From: DASVEE01 sp036399695
GTDB taxonomy: Bacteria; Acidobacteriota; Thermoanaerobaculia; Gp7-AA8
Assembly: GCA_036399695.1 (NCBI GenBank)
Contig: DASWMP010000322.1
Location: 1 to 64,000 of the forward strand
Direction: 5' to 3'
DNA length: 64,000 nucleotides
Positions 59,911 through 64,000 of this stretch are shown piece after piece. Under the pieces are notes generated by a model. The model saw nothing but the letters and a program-made list of their open reading frames with translations, was not told the origin of the DNA and ran no database searches. Each line of letters begins with the position of its first letter. The stretch's first letter is position 1. Position numbers and translations under genes: made by a program.

Positions 59911-60082
59911 GTGGCGCGTTGTTCGTTGCCCGTTGCCCGTTGCCCGTGTTTCAGGTTGTTGGTTTTCGGTTGTTGGTTGTTGGTGCTCCGCTCGGTTTTA
60001 CCAACAACCAACAACCAACAACCAAAAACCGGCCCCAACGGACAACGGACAACGTGCAACGTGCAACGTGCAACGGACAACG
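59911..60082. repeat. Two nested heptamer hairpin arrays
   Basis: Outer arms of TTGTTCG/TTGCCCG units (59918-59948) pair with GGACAACGGACAACGTGCAA CGTGCAACG at 60039-60082. Inside them lie TTGTTGG-type arms (59954-59983) pairing with CCAACAACCAACAACC (60001-60031). Two heptamer families are thus combined in one stem between carD and lipA. Confidence 0.85.
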
Positions 60083-60103
60083 CCTTCCCATAAGATTCAC
60101 CCC

Positions 60104-61012
60104 ATGACTGCCCCCCGCCTCCCCGAGTGGATCCGCGAAAAGAAACTCAATCTCTCGCAGCTTCGGGACATCAAGACGATGTTCCGGGAGCGCGATCTGC
60201 ACTCGGTGTGTGAGTCGCTGGCCTGCCCGAACCGCTCCGAATGTTTCTCCCGCGGCACCGCGACGTTCATGATCCTCGGCGATGTCTGTACGCGCGCCTG
60301 CGGCTTCTGCAACGTGACCACGGGGCTGCCGTACGCGCCGCCGTCGCCGGGCGAGCCGCGCGCGGTCGCGGAGACGGCGCAACGCATGGGGCTGCGGCAT
60401 GTGGTCGTGACCTCGGTGACGCGCGACGATCTGCCGGACGGCGGCGCGCAGCAGTTCGCCGAAACGATCCGCGAGCTGCGCAAGTTGCTGCCCCACGTCG
60501 CCGTCGAGGTGCTGACCCCCGACTTCCGCGGCAATCTCGAAGCGGTCCGCACCGTCGCCGCCGCCCGTCCCGATTACTACAACCACAACGTCGAGACGGT
60601 CCCTCGCCTGTATCGTCACGTCCGTCCCGGTTCCCGCTTCGAACGCTCCCTGGAAGTGTTGCGCGAGGCGAAGAAGACCGCCGGCACGGTCACAAAGTCC
60701 GGCCTCATGCTCGGCCTCGGCGAAACACGCGAGGAGGTCGTCGAGGTGCTGCACCGGCTCAAGGAGTCGGAGGTGGCGATCGTCACGATCGGCCAGTACC
60801 TGCAGCCGAAACGGCACAAGCTCGACGTCGTGGAGTACGTGCATCCGACGGTCTTCGAGGAGTACCGGGAGATCGGTGAGTCGCTCGGTTTCCGGGCGGT
60901 GTTCTCCGGGCCGTTCGTCCGCAGCTCGTACATGGCGGACGTGGTTGCCGCGCACTCCAATCCTGAGGAGCGAAGCGATCGAAGGATCAATGGAGCCTCA
61001 GCGACGATCTGA
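60104..61012 (+). CDS. lipA: Lipoyl synthase with repeat-derived C-terminal tail
   Basis: This 302-residue radical SAM enzyme starts at the ATG at 60104. It has the auxiliary-cluster motif CESLACPNRSEC, the SAM-cluster motif CTRACGFC, and the C-terminal RSSYMAD with the Ser ligand. It inserts two sulfurs into octanoyl groups on lipoate-dependent enzymes. After AAHSN the last residues PEERSDRRINGASATI are encoded by a family F repeat (60958-61049), so the tail is an extension gained from the repeat. lipB is not in the window. Confidence 0.95.
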   Translation: MTAPRLPEWIREKKLNLSQLRDIKTMFRERDLHSVCESLACPNRSECFSRGTATFMILGDVCTRACGFCNVTTGLPYAPPSPGEPRAVAETAQRMGLRHVVVTSVTRDDLPDGGAQQFAETIRELRKLLPHVAVEVLTPDFRGNLEAVRTVAAARPDYYNHNVETVPRLYRHVRPGSRFERSLEVLREAKKTAGTVTKSGLMLGLGETREEVVEVLHRLKESEVAIVTIGQYLQPKRHKLDVVEYVHPTVFEEYREIGESLGFRAVFSGPFVRSSYMADVVAAHSNPEERSDRRINGASATI

Positions 61013-61049
61013 GCTTCATAGCTGAGGCTCCATAGACCCTTCGCGGCGC
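60958..61049. repeat. Family F hairpin, copy 3
   Basis: CAATCCTGAGGAGCGAAGCG and GGATCAATGGAGCCTCAGCG pair with the return GCTGAGGCTCCATAGACCC and GCGCTCAGGGTT. It overlaps the last codons of lipA. Confidence 0.88.
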
Positions 61050-61072
61050 TCAGGGTTCACTGCCACTGCCGA

Positions 61073-62005
61073 ATGAAAAAGCCCAGATCCATCGACCCCG
61101 AAAAGAAGGACACCGGCCCGTACTTTGTCACCTACCTGCCGATCTTTCTCGATTACCTCGCCGTGGAAAAAGGGCTGGCCCGCAACTCCCTCAGCGCCTA
61201 CCAGACCGACCTGCGCCACTTCGGCCACTGGCTGAAGGATCAGGGGCTGGAGCTCGAGCGCGTCGAGCGGATCGATATCGTCAAATACTTTCAGGCGCTC
61301 CGCACGGCCGGCATCTCGGCCCGCTCGGTGGCCCGCGCCCTGGCGGCGATCCGCGGCATGTTCCGCTTCCTCGTCATCGAGCGCCACCTGAAGCGCGACC
61401 CTACGGAAAACCTGGAGAATCCGAAGCTCTGGACCAACCTTCCGAAGTCGCTCCAGCCACACGAGGTCGAAGCGCTCCTCGGCGCTCCAGACCGCTCCAC
61501 CCCCGACGGCCTCCGCGACGCGGCGATGCTCGAGCTGCTCTACGCGACGGGTCTGCGGGTGAGCGAACTGATCAAGGTACGCATCGATGAGCTGGTGATG
61601 GACGCCGGTTTCCTGCGCACGATCGGCAAGGGCTCGAAGGAGCGCATCGTCCCATTCGGCGATACGGCCCGGGACGTGATGGTGCAGTTCATCGAGACTG
61701 GGCGCCGCGAGCTGGACAAGCACGGCGATCCGCACATCTTCCTCTCACGCCTCGGCCGTCCGATGACCCGCCAGTCGTTCTGGATGAAGATCGTCCGCTA
61801 CGCCCGGGAGGCCGGAATCGCCACGCACATCTCGCCTCACGTGCTCCGTCACTCTTTTGCCACACACCTGCTGGAGAACGGTGCGGACCTCAGATCCGTC
61901 CAAATGATGCTTGGCCACTCCGACATCTCCACGACTCAGATTTACACGCACGTCTCGCGGGCACGGCTGCAGAAGATGTATGAGACCTATCACCCTCGGG
62001 CATAA
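61073..62005 (+). CDS. Tyrosine recombinase XerC/XerD
   Basis: This 310-residue recombinase has an N-terminal SAM-like core-binding domain (about 25-110) and the catalytic domain. All active residues are present: Arg of ATGLRVSELIKV, Lys of GKGSKERIVP, the HVLRHSFATHLL box with His/Arg, His of GHSDIST and the tyrosine in QIYTHV. Length and motifs fit chromosome-dimer-resolving XerD best. XerC cannot be excluded. It is immediately upstream of a lytic transglycosylase gene. Confidence 0.94.
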   Translation: MKKPRSIDPEKKDTGPYFVTYLPIFLDYLAVEKGLARNSLSAYQTDLRHFGHWLKDQGLELERVERIDIVKYFQALRTAGISARSVARALAAIRGMFRFLVIERHLKRDPTENLENPKLWTNLPKSLQPHEVEALLGAPDRSTPDGLRDAAMLELLYATGLRVSELIKVRIDELVMDAGFLRTIGKGSKERIVPFGDTARDVMVQFIETGRRELDKHGDPHIFLSRLGRPMTRQSFWMKIVRYAREAGIATHISPHVLRHSFATHLLENGADLRSVQMMLGHSDISTTQIYTHVSRARLQKMYETYHPRA

Positions 62006-62030
62006 TCAGGTGCTGCCAGTGGGTTTTAAC

Positions 62031-62759
62031 GTGTCCGTGTCCAAATCGATCGTTCTTCTTGCCGCCGTGCTCATGCTTGCCACGTCTGCCGTGGCGAACG
62101 CGAGCATTGCCGTCTTCACGGACGGCCGGAACATGAAGATCACGAGCTATGAGGTCACTGACGACACGGTTCACCTGATCTTCGGCGGCGGCCGTATGAC
62201 GCTGCCGATCAACCGGATCGAGCGGATCGTGGACGATGAGTACGTCGCCCCCGAGGTCGTGGCCGAGGTGAAGAAGATCGTGGAGGAAGGGGGCGTGTTC
62301 CCCGCCCGCTCCTGGCGCTTCACGCAAGAGAGCCAGCCGCTCTTCAAGTCGCAGTTCAACGAGATCATCGTCGCCGCGGCAATGAAGTACGACGTGGACG
62401 CCGCCCTGGTGTCAGCGGTGATCAAGGCGGAGTCGGACTACAACCCGCAAACGGTGTCGCATAAAGGCGCCCGCGGCCTGATGCAGCTCATGCCGGCAAC
62501 GGCGAAGCGCTTCGGTGTGACGAACTCGTTCGACCCGACGGAAAATATCTACGCGGGCACGCGCTATCTCCGCTGGCTCCTGGATAAGTTCGAAGGCAAC
62601 GCGGACCATGCGGTCGCGGCCTACAACGCGGGCGAAGGCAACGTCTGGAAGTACAAAGGCGTCCCCCCGTTCCGCGAGACCGTCACCTACATCAACCGCA
62701 TCGCCAAACACATCCGCAAAGCCCTCGAAACCCGCCAGATCGCCTCCGCCGCGCGCTGA
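62031..62759 (+). CDS. Secreted lytic transglycosylase (SLT family)
   Basis: This 242-residue protein starts at a GTG at 62031 with signal SKSIVLLAAVLMLATSAVA. After a short DUF4124-like beta part (about 23-80), the transglycosylase domain shows the catalytic Glu in VIKAESDYNPQTVSHKGARG, then LMQLMPATAKRFGV and AYNAGEGNV. It cleaves peptidoglycan with formation of anhydro ends. An upstream in-frame ATG at 61911 lies inside the recombinase gene and would mask the signal peptide, so it is rejected. Confidence 0.9.
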   Translation: MSVSKSIVLLAAVLMLATSAVANASIAVFTDGRNMKITSYEVTDDTVHLIFGGGRMTLPINRIERIVDDEYVAPEVVAEVKKIVEEGGVFPARSWRFTQESQPLFKSQFNEIIVAAAMKYDVDAALVSAVIKAESDYNPQTVSHKGARGLMQLMPATAKRFGVTNSFDPTENIYAGTRYLRWLLDKFEGNADHAVAAYNAGEGNVWKYKGVPPFRETVTYINRIAKHIRKALETRQIASAAR

Positions 62760-62782
62760 CTGTCGTCGCGTAGGCGTTTTAC

Positions 62783-62958
62783 GGGGAGAGGACCGACCAG
62801 GGGCCTCCGGCGGGCGGCCACGGGCCGCAGCGCTGGTTGGCCGAGCCGCAGTCGACCCTACTTACTAAGGTGTTGACCGCGACAACCACCGCGCAGCCTA
62901 TGGCAACAAGCGCTGCGGCCCGTGGCCGCCCGCCGGAGGCCCCTCGGTCGTCTTCCCC
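62783..62958. repeat. Family E long hairpin, copy 3
   Basis: GGGGAGAGGACCGACC and GGTCGTCTTCCCC are outer arms; GGGCCTCCGGCGGGCGGCCA and its return are inner arms. The loop has GTCGACCCTACTTACTAAGG, matching copy 1. It lies between the convergent transglycosylase and phosphatase genes. Confidence 0.9.
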
Positions 62959-62966
62959 CGCCAAAC

Positions 62967-64000
62967 CTACGAGACGAGAGCCGGCACGTCGGCGGGGGGG
63001 AGCTCGGCGGGTTGCGACGACTTGAGGTTGTCGAAGCGGAGGACCATGACCGTGCGGTCGTCGTCGGCGACGCGGCCGCCCGAGTGGCGGGCGATGGCGC
63101 GGAGGATCTCGTCGCGGATGTTCGAGGGGGCTCTGTCCGTCTGTGTGGCCAGCAGGGCTTCGAGCTGTTCGAAGCCGAACGGGTCGCCGGCGACGTCCTG
63201 CGCTTCGATGATGCCGTCCGACAGATAGACGATCGCGTCCCCTTCCTGCAGGTCCATCTCCACCGTGTGCGTCACCAGCTCGTGGCGGACGCCGAGGGGG
63301 AGGGAGGGGGATTCGATCGAGATCGGGTGTGGGGCGTCCTTGCGTAGGAGGTAGGGGAAGAGATGGCCCGCGTTCGTATGGCGGATCGTGCCGCGCTCCA
63401 GGTCGAAGATCGTGAAGGCCAGCGTCATGAAGGCGCGGCGTTCCGTCGAGCGGAACACCAGCTCGTTCAGGCGGCGGAAGAGCGAGGACTCTTCGGCCCC
63501 TTCCTCCACGAGCGTCGTGATCGCGGCTTTCACCATCGCCATCACCAGGCCCGTCGAGAGGCCGTGGCCCGAGACGTCGCCGATGGCGACGGCCAGGCGT
63601 GTCTTGTCGATGTTGAAGACGTCGTAGTAATCGCCGCCGATCGCGGCGGTCGGCTCGAAATGGGCGGAGAACGAGACTCCGCGGAACTGCGGGCCGTCTT
63701 TCGGCAGGAGATTGCGCTGGATCGAGGCGGCGATCTCGATCTCGCTCTGCATGCGCTCCTTTTCCGCGACCGTCGTGAGGAGCGAGGCGATCGATTCCGT
63801 CATCCGGTCGAACGACTGCGCCATCTCGCCGAGCTGGTTGTGCGGCTTCATCCGGATGCGGTAGGAGAAGTCCCCCCGCTCGACCGCTTTCGTGCCCTTG
63901 GCGATGCGGTTCACCGCGCGGGAGATCGAGAAGATCAGCACCACCGCGAAGGCCGTGGCCACGAAGTAGATCAGCATCAGCAGCGTCGCCAGGCCGGCGA
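62967..64000 (-). CDS. HAMP-PP2C (RsbU/SpoIIE-type) phosphatase, 5' end outside window
   Basis: The frame is open beyond the last base, so the N-terminal sensor part is cut off; at least 344 residues remain. A membrane segment (FVATAFAVVLIFSISRAV) leads into a HAMP domain (about 10-65: RAVNRIAKGTKAVERGDFSY). A coiled linker and the PP2C domain follow, with metal-binding Asp in IGGDYYDVF, AIGDVSGHG and VYLSDGIIEAQD. It should dephosphorylate an anti-sigma-factor antagonist in a partner-switching stress pathway. No antagonist or kinase gene is adjacent. Confidence 0.92.
   Translation of the reverse strand, partial: AGLATLLMLIYFVATAFAVVLIFSISRAVNRIAKGTKAVERGDFSYRIRMKPHNQLGEMAQSFDRMTESIASLLTTVAEKERMQSEIEIAASIQRNLLPKDGPQFRGVSFSAHFEPTAAIGGDYYDVFNIDKTRLAVAIGDVSGHGLSTGLVMAMVKAAITTLVEEGAEESSLFRRLNELVFRSTERRAFMTLAFTIFDLERGTIRHTNAGHLFPYLLRKDAPHPISIESPSLPLGVRHELVTHTVEMDLQEGDAIVYLSDGIIEAQDVAGDPFGFEQLEALLATQTDRAPSNIRDEILRAIARHSGGRVADDDRTVMVLRFDNLKSSQPAELPPADVPALVS

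Noticed and set aside
61073..62005. Integrase of a genomic island
   Set aside because: Length, motifs and housekeeping neighbours fit a chromosomal XerC/D; there is no adjacent tRNA or attachment-site repeat.
1..64000. tRNA, rRNA or riboswitch genes
   Set aside because: No tRNA-like cloverleaf, rRNA stretch or recognised riboswitch motif was seen by eye; a covariance-model search would settle this.

Overview
The window looks like chromosomal DNA from a GC-rich, free-living Gram-negative bacterium, most likely an Acidobacteriota-type soil or sediment organism. This is inferred from the gene set: a CarD-type RNA polymerase regulator, an exported VWA protein of the kind common in Acidobacteriota, several outer-membrane barrels, an OmpA lipoprotein and an LpxH-like hydrolase, two YfhO-type giant membrane proteins, and dense PAS/GAF sensor kinases. 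No rRNA, tRNA, integrase-bearing island or insertion-sequence transposase was seen. The single tyrosine recombinase is a housekeeping XerC/D.

Layout. 1-3001: the 3' part of a large adenosine-deaminase-fold protein resembling RdrB of the RADAR phage-defence system. It overlaps a gene for a TauD-like Fe(II)/2-oxoglutarate oxygenase. 3.0-10.6 kb: a small unknown protein, then a signalling cluster (Rcp1-like receiver, multi-PAS histidine kinase, second receiver, divergent hybrid kinase). 11-21.9 kb: quinone oxidoreductase, ABC-2 exporter, envelope proteins, exonuclease III, OmpA lipoprotein, VWA protein, and an operon of a putative PD-(D/E)XK-like protein, a small Tat-exported protein and an amidase. 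22-27.2 kb: a diguanylate cyclase and a DevBCA-like exporter headed by a TetR gene with a clear palindromic operator. 27.4-37.7 kb: M28 peptidase, anion permease, OmpW-like barrel, two unknown genes, an AraC/SDR pair, a BadF-type sugar kinase and small lipoproteins. 37.8-46 kb: CNNM/CBS protein, AroA, MBL hydrolase, LpxH-like enzyme, macro domain, DnaJ, GlgC, RNase PH. 46-52.7 kb: two YfhO paralogues flanking a DUF433/DUF5615 toxin-antitoxin pair, then TyrA and a lipoprotein. 52.8-64 kb: methylmalonyl-CoA epimerase, pyrimidine-nucleoside phosphorylase, QueC-QueE, phosphopentomutase, CarD, lipoyl synthase, XerC/D, lytic transglycosylase, and a PP2C phosphatase cut by the right edge.

The most striking non-genic content is the density and variety of palindromic repeats between, and sometimes inside, genes. 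There are short-unit tandem arrays (7-bp or 9-bp units) followed by their own reverse complement. There are three-copy hairpin elements of about 90-220 bp that sit against stop codons. A 237-bp element with 19-bp perfect terminal inverted repeats is inserted in another palindrome and itself carries a third. There are also two 21-bp minisatellites. Several arrays lie in frame inside genes (tyrA, a yfhO paralogue, a hydrolase), where they encode low-complexity linkers, and one element supplies the C-terminal tail of lipoyl synthase.

The best candidate for an undescribed system is the left-edge pair: an RdrB-like deaminase translationally overlapped by a 2-oxoglutarate oxygenase. The predicted ATPase partner would lie just outside the window. 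The hairpin-repeat families are the second candidate.
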